Shown here: positions 8,937 through 17,839 of the stretch, one piece after another
How the letters are laid out: the number at the start of each line of letters is the position of its first letter
Numbering within the stretch: position 1 is the stretch's first letter
Assembly (NCBI GenBank): GCA_900763705.1
Contig: CAAFLG010000064.1
Coordinates: 5,953-69,952 of the forward strand
Length of the DNA: 64,000 bases
Origin: an uncultured Oscillospiraceae bacterium
Lineage (GTDB): Bacteria > Bacillota > Clostridia > Oscillospirales > Oscillospiraceae
Direction of reading: 5' to 3'
Made by a program: the position numbers and the translations under genes
The notes under the pieces: generated by a model
The model's input: the letters and a program-made list of their open reading frames with translations, nothing else
The model's database searches: none
What the model was told of the DNA's origin: nothing

Positions 8937-11900
8937 ATGGCACAGGGCATGAAACAGCTCGGCGCAGCGCTCGCGGCGCTGCCCGAGGTGCGCGAGCTGC
9001 TGCTCTCGCTCGACGCGGGCGCGTCGCCCATCGCCGTGTCCGGCCTCTCGAGCGTGCACCGCGCACAGCTCTCTGCCGCCGTGCGGCAGAAGATGCAGCG
9101 TCCCCTTCTCGTCGTCTGCGCGGATGAAAACGAAGCGAACCGCATGGCGGGCGATCTGCACGAGCTTCTCGGCGAGGAGGTAAGTCTCCTGTTCGCGCGC
9201 GAATGGCAGCTGCGCGACCGCGTTTCCGCCTCGCACGGCTGGGAGCAGCAGCGCATCGGCACGCTCTGCCGCCTTGCCGCCGGGGAAGCGAGCGTGCTCG
9301 TCGCCACGGTCGATGCGCTGATGCAGCGCACGCTGCCGCCCGCGCTCCTGCGCGGCGCGGTGACGGAGATCGAGGTCGGCGCGCGCTTCGACCTTGCCGC
9401 ACTTTCCAGAAAGCTTGTCGAGATCGGCTACGTCCGCGCCGAAACGGTCGAGGGCGTGGGCCAGTTCGCCCTGCGCGGCGGGATCCTGGATATCTACTCG
9501 CCGCTCAGCGCGCCCGTGCGCGTCGAATTCTTCGACGACGAGGTGGACGCGATGGGTGAATTCGACCTTGCGACCCAGCGCCGCACACAGAACGTCAAGT
9601 CCCTCACCGTCCTGCCCGCAGCCGAGGTGCTGCCCGCGCTCACAGGCGGCGGACGCGAAAAAATGCTCGAGCGCCTTTCCCGCGCCGCGCAGAAGATCGA
9701 GAAAAAGGCCGCGGACAGCCCCATCGTGAAGACGCTGCGCGGTGACATGGAGCGCCTTTCCAATGACCTGCCGCTCGGCGGCATGGATCGCTATCTCGCC
9801 GCCTGCTACCCTGAGGAGATCTGCGCGCTCGACTATCTCGCGCCCGATACGCTCGCCGTCGTGAGCGACGGGATGCGTGTTTTGGAACGCGGAAAAAATT
9901 ACCACTGGGAGCTTTCCGAGGATGTAAAGCCCCTCATCGAAGAGGGCGTCCTCTGCGGGGAGTTTGCTTCTCTGGCACTCAGTCAGGAGTCGCTCAGCCG
10001 CCGCCTTGCGGACTTCCCCGTGCTGCTGCTCGACGCGCTGCCGACCTCGCGCAATCTGCTCGCGCCGCGCGTGCTGCTCAGCATGAACGCGCGCTCGCTG
10101 CCGAGCTACGGCGGCAGCCTCGAGACCGCCGCGGGCGACATGGAGCGCTATCTTGGCGCGGGCTGCGGCGTTTTGATCCTCTGCGGCAATGAAACGCGCG
10201 CGAAGAATTTCCAGCGCCTTTTGGAAGAGCGGAACATCCGCGCGCAGCTCAACTTGAAAAACGACCGCCTCCCCGCCCCGCACGAGACCGTCATCGGCCT
10301 CGGCGCGCTGAGCGCGGGCAGCGAATATCCACAATTAAAGCTCGTCATCCTGACCGAGGGCCAGCTCACCTCCCCCCTCTCCGGCAAGCGCACGAAAGCG
10401 CGGCCCAAGAAGGAGACTTCCGCGCGCGAGGCGCTGCGCTCCTACGAAGACCTCTCCCCCGGCGATCTCGTCGTGCATGTGCATCACGGCATCGGCCGCT
10501 TCGCAGGCATCGAGCGGATGCGCGTGGACGGCGTGGACAAGGACTACATTAAAATCTGCTACGCGGGCAACGACAGCCTCTATGTCCCCGCGACGCAGCT
10601 CGACATGGTGTCAAAATACATCGGCGGCCACGGCGAAGACGAGGACGGCCATCCGCGCGCAAAGCTCAGTAAGCTCGGCGGCACGGACTGGTCGCGCGCC
10701 AAGACAAAGGCGCGCGCCGCGGCGAAGGATCTTGCCAAGGGTCTCATCGCGCTCTACGCCGAGCGCCAACGCCGCCCGGGCTTCGCCTTTTCGCCCGACT
10801 CCCCGTGGCAGAAGGAATTTGAAGAGGCCTTCGACTACGAAGAGACCGACGATCAGCTGCGCGCCATCGCCGAGATCAAGGCCGACATGGAGCGCTCAAC
10901 GCCGATGGACCGCCTGCTCTGCGGCGACGTGGGCTACGGCAAGACTGAGGTCGCGCTGCGCGCCGTGATGAAGTGCATTTTGGACGGCAAACAGGCGGCG
11001 ATCCTGGTGCCGACCACGGTGCTCGCCCAGCAGCACTATGCGACCGCCATCAACCGTTTCCGCTCGTTCCCCGTGCGCATCGAGGTGCTCTCGCGCTTCA
11101 AAACGCCGGCGCAGAAAAAGCAGATCATGCAGGATGCGGCCGCGGGAAAGATCGATCTTCTCATCGGCACGCACTCGCTGCTGCAAAAGAGCCTGCACTT
11201 TAAGGATCTCGGCCTTCTCGTCATCGACGAGGAGCAGCGCTTCGGCGTGACGCACAAGGAAAAGCTCAAGGAGCTTTCCCGTCAGGTCGACACGCTGACG
11301 CTCTCGGCAACGCCCATCCCCCGCACGCTCAACATGGCGCTCTCGGGCATCCGCGATATGTCCACCATCGAGGTCCCGCCCGTCGACCGCCAGCCGGTGC
11401 AGACGTATGTGCTCGAGCATAACTGGAGCGTCATCGCCGACGCCATCCGGCGCGAGCTCGCGCGCGGCGGGCAGGTCTACTACATGCACAATCGCGTGGA
11501 GACCATCGACCGCTGCGCCGCGCAGCTCAAAAAGCTCCTCGGCGAGGAAGTTTCGATCGGCGTCGCGCACGGCAAGATGGACGAAAAGGGGTTATCGTCC
11601 GTGATGCAGCAGCTCTCGGACGGGGAAATTCAGGTGCTCGTGTGCACGACCATCATCGAAACGGGCATCGACATTCCGAATGTCAACACCCTCATCATCG
11701 AGGACGCCGACCGCCTCGGCCTCGCCCAGCTCCACCAGATCAGAGGGCGCATCGGCCGCAGCGCAAGAAGGGCGTATGCCTACATGACCTACCGCGCAGG
11801 CAAAATTCTCACGGAGGTCGCCGCCAAGCGCCTCACCGCCATCCGCGAGTACGCGGAGTTCGGCTCGGGCTTTCGCATCGCGATGCGCGATCTTGAAATT

Positions 11901-12509
11901 CGCGGCGCGGGCAATCTGCTCGGCCCCGAGCAGTCGGGCTATATGATGAGCGTCGGCTACGATATGTATTTGCAGCTTCTGGAAGAAGCCGTGCTCGAGC
12001 AGCGCGGCGAAAAAGCCCCCCAGCGCACCGAGTGTTCCGCCGACCTCACGGTTTCGGCGAATCTGCCGGAGAGCTACATCTCCTCCGGCGAGCAGCGCAT
12101 GGACATTTACCGCCGCATCGCGGCGCTGCGCACGAGCGAAGGCGCGCAGGAGCTGCTCGACGAACTGCTCGACCGCTACGGCGAGCCGCCGCAGCCGGTC
12201 TTGAAGCTGATGGACGTGGCGCTTTTGCGCGCCGAGGCCGTTCAGTCCGGCATTTGCGATATCACGCAGCGCGGAGGCGAGATCGTCTTCACCTTCGCCG
12301 CGGGCGAGAGTATGCCCGTAGAGGCCGTGATGGCCCTGTGCACCCAGGCGAAAAACAAGCGCCGGCTCACGCTTTCCGCCACCGGAACGGAGCCGAAGCT
12401 CACACTGCGCCTCGCGCCAAACGAGGACGCGCTCGAAACCGCCTTGACGCTGGTCGAAGACCTGCGCGTAAATAAGGAAGAAAACGAAAAAGAGGTAACA
12501 TCATGCTGA
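8937..12509 (+). CDS. mfd: Transcription-repair coupling factor
   Basis: A 1190-residue Mfd that removes stalled RNA polymerase and recruits UvrA to damaged template strands. The N-terminal UvrB-like module (about 1-330) is followed by the CarD-like RNA polymerase-interaction domain (PGDLVVHVHHGIGRFAGIE). Next come the SF2 translocase with Walker A LLCGDVGYGKTEVA, the DEEQRFGV box, TLSATPIPRT and IIETGIDIPN, and then the C-terminal TRCF domain. An upstream in-frame start at 8874 is rejected because GAAGGAGGGG lies just before the ATG at 8937. The end overlaps the next gene by seven bases, which suggests translational coupling. Confidence 0.97.
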   Translation: MAQGMKQLGAALAALPEVRELLLSLDAGASPIAVSGLSSVHRAQLSAAVRQKMQRPLLVVCADENEANRMAGDLHELLGEEVSLLFAREWQLRDRVSASHGWEQQRIGTLCRLAAGEASVLVATVDALMQRTLPPALLRGAVTEIEVGARFDLAALSRKLVEIGYVRAETVEGVGQFALRGGILDIYSPLSAPVRVEFFDDEVDAMGEFDLATQRRTQNVKSLTVLPAAEVLPALTGGGREKMLERLSRAAQKIEKKAADSPIVKTLRGDMERLSNDLPLGGMDRYLAACYPEEICALDYLAPDTLAVVSDGMRVLERGKNYHWELSEDVKPLIEEGVLCGEFASLALSQESLSRRLADFPVLLLDALPTSRNLLAPRVLLSMNARSLPSYGGSLETAAGDMERYLGAGCGVLILCGNETRAKNFQRLLEERNIRAQLNLKNDRLPAPHETVIGLGALSAGSEYPQLKLVILTEGQLTSPLSGKRTKARPKKETSAREALRSYEDLSPGDLVVHVHHGIGRFAGIERMRVDGVDKDYIKICYAGNDSLYVPATQLDMVSKYIGGHGEDEDGHPRAKLSKLGGTDWSRAKTKARAAAKDLAKGLIALYAERQRRPGFAFSPDSPWQKEFEEAFDYEETDDQLRAIAEIKADMERSTPMDRLLCGDVGYGKTEVALRAVMKCILDGKQAAILVPTTVLAQQHYATAINRFRSFPVRIEVLSRFKTPAQKKQIMQDAAAGKIDLLIGTHSLLQKSLHFKDLGLLVIDEEQRFGVTHKEKLKELSRQVDTLTLSATPIPRTLNMALSGIRDMSTIEVPPVDRQPVQTYVLEHNWSVIADAIRRELARGGQVYYMHNRVETIDRCAAQLKKLLGEEVSIGVAHGKMDEKGLSSVMQQLSDGEIQVLVCTTIIETGIDIPNVNTLIIEDADRLGLAQLHQIRGRIGRSARRAYAYMTYRAGKILTEVAAKRLTAIREYAEFGSGFRIAMRDLEIRGAGNLLGPEQSGYMMSVGYDMYLQLLEEAVLEQRGEKAPQRTECSADLTVSANLPESYISSGEQRMDIYRRIAALRTSEGAQELLDELLDRYGEPPQPVLKLMDVALLRAEAVQSGICDITQRGGEIVFTFAAGESMPVEAVMALCTQAKNKRRLTLSATGTEPKLTLRLAPNEDALETALTLVEDLRVNKEENEKEVTSC

Positions 12510-13615
12510 AAAAGAGAATTCTCTCATTCCTCGGCGCGGCGGCCCTCACCGCAGCGCTCACCTTCGCCGTCGTTTCGCTCTCGCCCTCGAACGGCTTCAC
12601 CTCCGGCTCGATGCAGGAGGGGATGAGCTATGAGGTCTGCGGCGTTTCGCCCGACGCGATCGTTGCAAGTCTTGACGGCAACGGCGCGAGCGCCGATCTC
12701 ATCACCTACTGGATCGGCTACAACGCAACGTATCTCAACTCCTATATGCAGTATTACGGCGGCGGCGCGCTCGACTGGGACTATGTCATGTCCGACGGCA
12801 CGGCCATGCCCGACTACATCAAGCAGGACGTGCTCGCCACCGTCAAGCAGGAGCTGCTCATTGAAAATCTCGCCAAGAAGTATGGCGTGACGCTCACCGA
12901 CGAGCAGCGCGCGGCGATCGAGTCCGAAGAGCAGAGCTTCATCGAGCAGTACGGCAGCGAGGAAGCCTTCGAGGAAGAGCTTGCAAAGCTCGGCCTTCGC
13001 CGCGAGACCTATGAGCGCATCACCTCCGCCAATTACCTCTATCAGAATCTCTACAAGCTCTACCTGACCGAGGGCAGCGCGCTCTATGCCTCCAATGAGG
13101 ACCTTGCCGCCTATGCCGCCGCGCAGGGCTACATCACCGCCGACCACATCCTGCTCACCACCGTGGATACCGCCACGGGCGAAGCGCTGAGCGATGAGAC
13201 GATCGCCAAAAAGAAGGCCCTCGCCGAGGAGCTTGCCGAAAAGCTCAAGAACTACACGGGCGACGATCTTGCCTCCTACTTCGCGGAGCTTGCCGACGAG
13301 TACAGCGAGGACCCGGGCCGCGCGTCCAATCCCACGGGCTACACCTTCACCACCGGCTCGATGGTGCAGGAGTTTGAAGACGCCGCCTACGCGCTCGACG
13401 AGGGCGCGGTGAGCGACATCGTCGAGTCGAAATTCGGCTATCACATCCTGCTGCGCCTGCCGCTCGACAAGGACACCGCCGCGGAGAGCGTCCGCGAGGC
13501 GTACTTCTCCGATTTCATCGACAAGCAGCTCGAAAGCGCCAAGGTCGCCACGAGCAAGCAGTTTGACGCGCTCGACGCCAAGGCGCTGTACGAGGCGATC
13601 ACTGCTGCGCAGTAA
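12503..13615 (+). CDS. Exported parvulin-type peptidyl-prolyl isomerase
   Basis: A 370-residue protein with an N-terminal signal or anchor segment (MLKKRILSFLGAAALTAALT) that lacks a lipobox cysteine, unlike PrsA. It has a helical SurA/PrsA-like N domain and a PpiC-type parvulin domain at about residues 205-325 (ITADHILLTT, LADEYSEDPGRASNPTG, FEDAAYALDEGAVSDIVESK, GYHILLRL). It would assist folding of exported proteins outside the membrane. The seven-base overlap with mfd implies co-transcription, and the same pairing of mfd with a PrsA-like gene is known in Firmicutes. Substrates are unknown. Confidence 0.9.
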   Translation: MLKKRILSFLGAAALTAALTFAVVSLSPSNGFTSGSMQEGMSYEVCGVSPDAIVASLDGNGASADLITYWIGYNATYLNSYMQYYGGGALDWDYVMSDGTAMPDYIKQDVLATVKQELLIENLAKKYGVTLTDEQRAAIESEEQSFIEQYGSEEAFEEELAKLGLRRETYERITSANYLYQNLYKLYLTEGSALYASNEDLAAYAAAQGYITADHILLTTVDTATGEALSDETIAKKKALAEELAEKLKNYTGDDLASYFAELADEYSEDPGRASNPTGYTFTTGSMVQEFEDAAYALDEGAVSDIVESKFGYHILLRLPLDKDTAAESVREAYFSDFIDKQLESAKVATSKQFDALDAKALYEAITAAQ

Positions 13616-13620
13616 AAATG

Positions 13621-13694
13621 GTTCTCCCGATGGGAGAACGGCCAATCAAAGGGGGACTTCTCTTTCGCGAAAGAGAAGTCCCCCTTTGATTGGC
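13621..13694. repeat. Small hairpin followed by a perfect 54-base palindrome
   Basis: Bases 13621-13639 form an 8-base-arm hairpin. Bases 13641-13667 and 13668-13694 form a perfect 27-base inverted repeat with no spacer, with centre TTTCGCGAAA. It sits between the convergent isomerase and membrane-protein genes and has no long T-run on either side. It probably serves as a bidirectional transcription stop, although its length and perfection are unusual for a plain terminator. Confidence 0.8.
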
Positions 13695-13730
13695 AGCGCG
13701 CAGCAAAACGCGCGCCTTTTTTAAGAAGCC

Positions 13731-14444
13731 TTACTCAAGCATCTGCGCCGCGCGGTACTGATAGACAAGCTCGACGACGCTTGCCGCGGCAAGCCCCAAG
13801 GCGATGGGCACCAGCGCCAGCAGCAGCGTGAATCCTCCGTTGAGGTAAAAAAACGGCCCTTGCGTCTCGGTCAGCAAAAGCGTCAGGGCGAGGACCGCGC
13901 CGAAGAGGATCACCAGCACGACCATCCATGTGCACAGCTTGCGCCACTTTGCTGCAAAGGCGTCGTCCGATCCGTCGAAGGCCTCGGCGCAGGCGGTGAG
14001 CTGCTGATACTTTGCCGCCGCGCCGGCAAGTAGCAGCGCAAAGAGCAGCGCCGACAGTGCAAGCAGCATCGTGCCGAGTTCATCCGTTTCCATTTTGTCC
14101 AGCACGCCCGGCGCGTCGACCCATGCGATCAGCGGCGTGACCGCGAGCGGCGCCGCCCCCCAGTACACCGCCTTGCGGAAGCGCGGCACGGCCTCGCTCA
14201 TCCTCCACATGGCAATGAGCACCAGCACGCTCACCGCGAGAGAGGCAAGGCTCAGCGGGATGCGCAGCGCGGGGATGCGCTCGTCGAGTTTAAAGGTATT
14301 GCTCAGGATGTTGATGACCAGCGCGGTGACACCCAGGCGGAACAGATCACGAAATCCCCTTTGCAGCAACGGCGCATCGTGCCGCGCGCGCGGCGGGAGC
14401 GGTGCTTCGGGGACGGCTTGCAGCATCATTTCCTTTTCCATCAT
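13731..14444 (-). CDS. Hypothetical six-helix membrane protein
   Basis: A 237-residue protein not recognised as a named family. After a charged, proline-rich N terminus of about 30 residues there are roughly six hydrophobic segments (around FRLGVTALVINIL, LSLASLAVSVLVLIAM, AAPLAVTPLIAWV, MLLALSALLFALLLAGAA, WMVVLVILFGAVLALTLLL and FTLLLALVPIALGLAAASV). No catalytic motif is evident. The ATG-ATG pair at 14444 is chosen over a GTG at 14468 because AGGAG lies eight bases before it. It has no operon partner and is convergent with the isomerase gene. Base composition is like its neighbours. Confidence 0.75.
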   Translation of the reverse strand: MMEKEMMLQAVPEAPLPPRARHDAPLLQRGFRDLFRLGVTALVINILSNTFKLDERIPALRIPLSLASLAVSVLVLIAMWRMSEAVPRFRKAVYWGAAPLAVTPLIAWVDAPGVLDKMETDELGTMLLALSALLFALLLAGAAAKYQQLTACAEAFDGSDDAFAAKWRKLCTWMVVLVILFGAVLALTLLLTETQGPFFYLNGGFTLLLALVPIALGLAAASVVELVYQYRAAQMLE

Positions 14445-14665
14445 GGTGTTTCTCCTCTCTTTCTCCACGGTTTTCTCTCGTGATTTCCTTATGTGATGTT
14501 CATTTTACGGGAAAACGGCGAAAAAGACCAGCAACTTCAACTTGTCATCGCCTGTTTTTCCCGCAATTTTTATGTAACATGGAGGTTGCATGACGGCAAA
14601 TCGTCAAAATAAATCGCCGTCATCAAATAATTGAATCAATTCCTGCAAAACTTTTGCAAAATCCC

Positions 14666-14694
14666 TTGCTTTTGGGAAATGGCAAAGGTATAAT
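14666..14694 (+). promoter_or_regulatory. Promoter of the 2-hydroxyacid dehydrogenase gene
   Basis: TTGCTT (14666-14671), a 17-base spacer and TATAAT (14689-14694). The -35 is the same hexamer as in the NhaC-gene promoter at 24322. A good GAGAGGAG site at 14742-14749 lies before the ATG at 14759. The surrounding 314 bases between starts hold nothing else evident. Confidence 0.75.
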
Positions 14695-14758
14695 GGAAGA
14701 ACCGTATGAAATCATTGAGGAAATCAATTCATTTAATTTTTGAGAGGAGATCTTTATC

Positions 14759-15733
14759 ATGGCAAAGTTCAAAGTCTACTACACCATCGAGCTGAACGAG
14801 ATCGCTACCCAGATCTTCGAGTCCAACGACTTCGAAGTCAAGCTGTGCAGCCACAACGACGAGGAGACCTACGTCAAGGAGCTCGCCGAGTTCCAGCCCG
14901 ACGCCATCATGTGCCGCACCGAGCCCATCACCGCCAAGATGATGGACACCTGCAAGAACCTCAAGGTCATCGGCAAGCAGGGCGCCGGCCTCGATAACAT
15001 CGACATGGACCACGCCCACGCCAAGGACATCACCGTCGTCTACGCTCCCGCCGGCAACGCCAACGCTGTTGCCGAGCACGCCGTCATGCTGATGCTCATG
15101 TGCGCCAAGCGCTTCAACTATGTTGACAAGCAGTTCCGCAGCGGCAACTTCCTCGTCCGTATGGGCATGGAGCACACCTACGAGCTCGGCGGCAAGACCC
15201 TCGGTATGATCGGCTGCGGCCGTATCTCCCAGCTGGCCATGCAGAAGTGCAAGTACGGCTTCGGCATGAAGGTCATCGGCTACGACCCGTACCTCACCCA
15301 GGACAAGATCGGCGATCTCTGCGAGCTCAAGGAGACCGCGAAGGAAGTCTGGGAACAGGCCGACTTCGTTTCCGTGCATCTGCCCGTCGTTCCCTCCACC
15401 GAACATTCCATCGGCCGTGAGCAGTTTGGCTGGATGAAGCCCACCGCTTCCTTCATCAACTGCGCCCGCGGCGCCCTCATCAAGGAAGATGAGCTGATCG
15501 ACTGCCTGAAGGACGGCACCCTGTTCCAGGCCGGTCTCGACGTGTTCGAGCATGAGCCCATCCAGGAGTCCAGCCGCGAGCTGTTCGACCTCGACAACGT
15601 CATCATGACCCCGCACATGGCCGCCACCACCGAGCAGAGCGTTCTGAACTGCTGCACCTCCGTTGCCAACGACATCGTCGCCGTCTGCAACGGTGAGGAG
15701 CCCAAGGTCAAGGCCCAGAAGCCCAAGTTCTAA
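14759..15733 (+). CDS. D-isomer-specific 2-hydroxyacid dehydrogenase (SerA-like)
   Basis: A 324-residue NAD-dependent dehydrogenase related to D-3-phosphoglycerate dehydrogenase but without the C-terminal ACT domain. The catalytic arginine is in NCARGALIKEDEL, the glutamate in DVFEHEP and the histidine in TPHMAATT. The Rossmann loop is GMIGCGRIS, where the third glycine is serine. Substrate cannot be read from the sequence: phosphoglycerate, hydroxypyruvate, 2-hydroxyglutarate or branched 2-oxoacids are all possible. It stands alone between its own promoter and terminator. Codon use is strongly biased (GTT, CGT, GCT, CTC), like that of highly expressed genes, which suggests an abundant fermentation enzyme rather than a biosynthetic one. 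Confidence 0.85.
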   Translation: MAKFKVYYTIELNEIATQIFESNDFEVKLCSHNDEETYVKELAEFQPDAIMCRTEPITAKMMDTCKNLKVIGKQGAGLDNIDMDHAHAKDITVVYAPAGNANAVAEHAVMLMLMCAKRFNYVDKQFRSGNFLVRMGMEHTYELGGKTLGMIGCGRISQLAMQKCKYGFGMKVIGYDPYLTQDKIGDLCELKETAKEVWEQADFVSVHLPVVPSTEHSIGREQFGWMKPTASFINCARGALIKEDELIDCLKDGTLFQAGLDVFEHEPIQESSRELFDLDNVIMTPHMAATTEQSVLNCCTSVANDIVAVCNGEEPKVKAQKPKF

Positions 15734-15766
15734 TGGAACGAGCGCATCTGAACATCCGTCATTGTT

Positions 15767-15810
15767 AAAAAAGGGATCGCTTTCCTTTGGGAGAGCGATC
15801 CCTTTTTTCC
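15767..15810 (+). terminator. Terminator of the 2-hydroxyacid dehydrogenase gene
   Basis: AAAGGGATCGCT and its complement flank a short loop, followed by six Ts. Together with the next promoter it accounts for most of the 312-base gap before the thiolase gene. Confidence 0.9.
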
Positions 15811-15955
15811 TTGTGTTCGGCCCTTTCTCGACCGCTGCACTGCAAAATTTCGCGTTATTTTGCCGAATGGTGCAATTTATCTGTCAAATTTGTTAAATCA
15901 TTAACGAAATGAAAGAAAAAAATCATAGAACCGGTGATTTTGCGCAACTTTGCAG

Positions 15956-15984
15956 TTGATTTTTCATTTTTGCCTGTGTATAAT
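15956..15984 (+). promoter_or_regulatory. Promoter of the thiolase gene
   Basis: TTGATT (15956-15961), a 17-base spacer and TATAAT (15979-15984), 61 bases before the ATG. The AT-rich stretch upstream (about 15840-15955) could be an UP-like element. Confidence 0.75.
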
Positions 15985-16045
15985 CGGAATCGAAGCAAAC
16001 CGGTATTCCCCAACCGGATCTGAATTTATTTTAAGGAGAACAAAC

Positions 16046-17305
16046 ATGAAAGAATTGTACGTCGTCAATTGCTACCGTACCGCTGTCGGTTCCTTCGGCG
16101 GTTCCCTGAAGAACACTCCCGCCGCTGAGCTCGGCTCCATCGTTGTCAAGGAAGCCCTCAAGCGCGCGAACGTCGCTCCCGAGAACGTTGATGAAGTGAT
16201 GTTCGGCTGCATCCTGACCGCCGGTCTCGGCCAGAATGTCGCCCGCCAGGTCTGCGTGGGCGCAGGTCTTCCCTACTCCGTTCCCGCCTACACCGTCGGC
16301 ATGGTCTGCGGTTCCGGCATGAAGTCCGTCATCGAGGCCGGCCGTGCCATCCTCGCCGGCGACGCTGACATCATCGTCTGCGGCGGCACCGAGAACATGA
16401 GCGCCGCTCCCTTCGCTTCCTTCGATGAGCGCTGGGGCGCTCGCATGGGCGACAAGAAGCTCGTCGACACCATGATCAAGGACGGCCTGTGGGATGCGTT
16501 CAACAACTACCACATGGGCACCACCGCCGAGAACATCTGCGACGTTTGGGGCATCACCCGCGAAGAGCTCGACGCCTTCGGCGCCGCCTCCCAGCAGAAG
16601 ACCGAGGCCGCGCAGGCCGCCGGCAAGTTCGACGCTGAGATCGTTCCCGTGCCCGTCAAGGTCAAGAAGGAGATCGTCGAATTCAAGAAGGACGAGTTCC
16701 CCCGCGCCGGTTCCACCGTCGAGGGTCTTGCCAAGCTGCGCGGCGCGTTCCCCGTCGGTCCTGAGGGCGTTGAGGACGAGATCGTCCACACCTTCGAGCC
16801 CACCGGCATCCACGAAGCCGATACCAAGAAGCACGTCCAGCGCGTCACCGCCGGTAACGCCTCCGGCATCAACGACGGCGCTGCCGCCATCGTCCTCGCT
16901 TCCGGCGAGGCCGTGAAGAAGTACAACCTCAAGCCCATGGCCAAGCTCGTCAGCTGGGGCCAGGGCGGCGTCGATCCGAAGATCATGGGCGTCGGCCCCG
17001 TGCCCGCTTCCCGTCAGGCCATGAAGAAGGCCGGCCTGACCATCGACGACATCGACCTCGTCGAGGCCAACGAAGCCTTCGCGGCCCAGTCCATCGCTGT
17101 TGCCCGTGAGCTGCACTTCGACATGAGCAAGGTCAACGTCAACGGCGGCGCGATCTCCATCGGCCACCCCGTCGGCGCTTCCGGCGCTCGTATCATCGTC
17201 ACGCTGCTGCACGAGATGCTCAAGCGCGACGACGCCAAGAAGGGTCTTGCCACCCTCTGCATCGGCGGCGGCCAGGGCGTTGCCACCATCTTCGAGAAGT
17301 GCTAA
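16046..17305 (+). CDS. thlA: Acetyl-CoA acetyltransferase (thiolase) with a 26-residue insertion
   Basis: A 419-residue biosynthetic-type thiolase condensing two acetyl-CoA to acetoacetyl-CoA, the first step toward butyrate. The acyl-accepting cysteine is Cys88 in MVCGSGMKSV, and NEAFAAQ, GGAISIGHPVGASG and the C-terminal CIGGGQG are intact. Compared with the usual roughly 392 residues there is an extra stretch at about residues 235-265, between AKLRGAF and VTAGNASG. AAGGAGAA precedes the ATG at 16046; an upstream in-frame ATG at 15950 lies inside the promoter and is rejected. The gene is monocistronic with strongly biased codons, consistent with high expression in a butyrate-forming anaerobe. 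Confidence 0.95.
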   Translation: MKELYVVNCYRTAVGSFGGSLKNTPAAELGSIVVKEALKRANVAPENVDEVMFGCILTAGLGQNVARQVCVGAGLPYSVPAYTVGMVCGSGMKSVIEAGRAILAGDADIIVCGGTENMSAAPFASFDERWGARMGDKKLVDTMIKDGLWDAFNNYHMGTTAENICDVWGITREELDAFGAASQQKTEAAQAAGKFDAEIVPVPVKVKKEIVEFKKDEFPRAGSTVEGLAKLRGAFPVGPEGVEDEIVHTFEPTGIHEADTKKHVQRVTAGNASGINDGAAAIVLASGEAVKKYNLKPMAKLVSWGQGGVDPKIMGVGPVPASRQAMKKAGLTIDDIDLVEANEAFAAQSIAVARELHFDMSKVNVNGGAISIGHPVGASGARIIVTLLHEMLKRDDAKKGLATLCIGGGQGVATIFEKC

Positions 17306-17328
17306 GCACCTCCCGCTGAGAAAGCAGC

Positions 17329-17363
17329 CCAAAGGGGAACCTCTTGTGAGGTTCCCCTTTTTT
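17329..17363 (+). terminator. Terminator of the thiolase gene
   Basis: AAAGGGGAACCTC paired with GAGGTTCCCCTTT, loop TTGTG, then a T-run. The T-run abuts the TTGACA of the next promoter. Confidence 0.9.
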
Positions 17364-17365
17364 GC

Positions 17366-17396
17366 TTGACAAGCTACGACAAGTGTAGTATATAAT
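17366..17396 (+). promoter_or_regulatory. Promoter of the BlaI-M56 operon
   Basis: A perfect TTGACA at 17366-17371, with TATATA at 17389 (17-base spacer) or TATAAT at 17391 (19-base spacer). The spacer contains the first operator-like repeat. Confidence 0.75.
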
Positions 17397-17417
17397 AATC
17401 AACGACAATTGTAGTAA
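17374..17417. promoter_or_regulatory. Two BlaI/MecI-type operator repeats
   Basis: CTACGACAAGTGTAGTA (17374-17390) and ACGACAATTGTAGTA (17402-17416) are related imperfect dyads with half-sites of the form CTAC(A/G)AC, spaced about 28 bases apart. They fit the TACA-N-TGTA pattern bound by BlaI/MecI dimers. One overlaps the promoter spacer and the other the transcription start, so self-repression by the downstream BlaI-family protein is expected. Confidence 0.7.
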
Positions 17418-17440
17418 GTATTTCAAAGGAGGGTCGTACC

Positions 17441-17815
17441 ATGGAGGAAAAGAAACGCCTGCCCGATGCGGAGCTTGCCGTGATGCAGGCCGTGTGGGCC
17501 GTCGGCGGCGAGGTTGGCCGCGCGGACATCGAGGGCGCGCTGGCAAGCCACGGCTGGAGCGCCAACACGCTCAACACCTACCTCACGCGCCTTTGCGAAA
17601 AGGGTTTTCTCACAAGCCGCCGCGAAGGGCGGAACAATTTGTATACGCCGCTCGTCTCAAGGGATAGATACCTCGAGTTTGAAAGCCGCAGCGTTTTACA
17701 GCGGCTCTACGGCGGGTCGCTTGGCAGCTTTGTCGCCGCGCTCAACGCCGAGCAGCCGCTCGAGCAGCGCGAGATCGACGAGCTGCGGCAGTTTCTGGAC
17801 GATATGAGCCGCTGA
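17441..17815 (+). CDS. BlaI/MecI-family transcriptional repressor
   Basis: A 124-residue winged-helix protein of the penicillinase-repressor family. The N-terminal DNA-binding part reads LPDAELAVMQAVWAVGGEV, then NTLNTYLTRLCEKGFLTSRREGRNNLYTP cut across the recognition helix and wing, followed by a C-terminal dimerisation helix. AAAGGAGG lies before the ATG. It is followed after 24 bases by an M56 metallopeptidase, the standard sensor partner that would trigger repressor cleavage. The operator pair upstream suggests autoregulation. The inducing signal need not be a beta-lactam. Confidence 0.93.
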   Translation: MEEKKRLPDAELAVMQAVWAVGGEVGRADIEGALASHGWSANTLNTYLTRLCEKGFLTSRREGRNNLYTPLVSRDRYLEFESRSVLQRLYGGSLGSFVAALNAEQPLEQREIDELRQFLDDMSR

Positions 17816-17839
17816 CAGGCGGAGAAAAGGAGGCATCCC

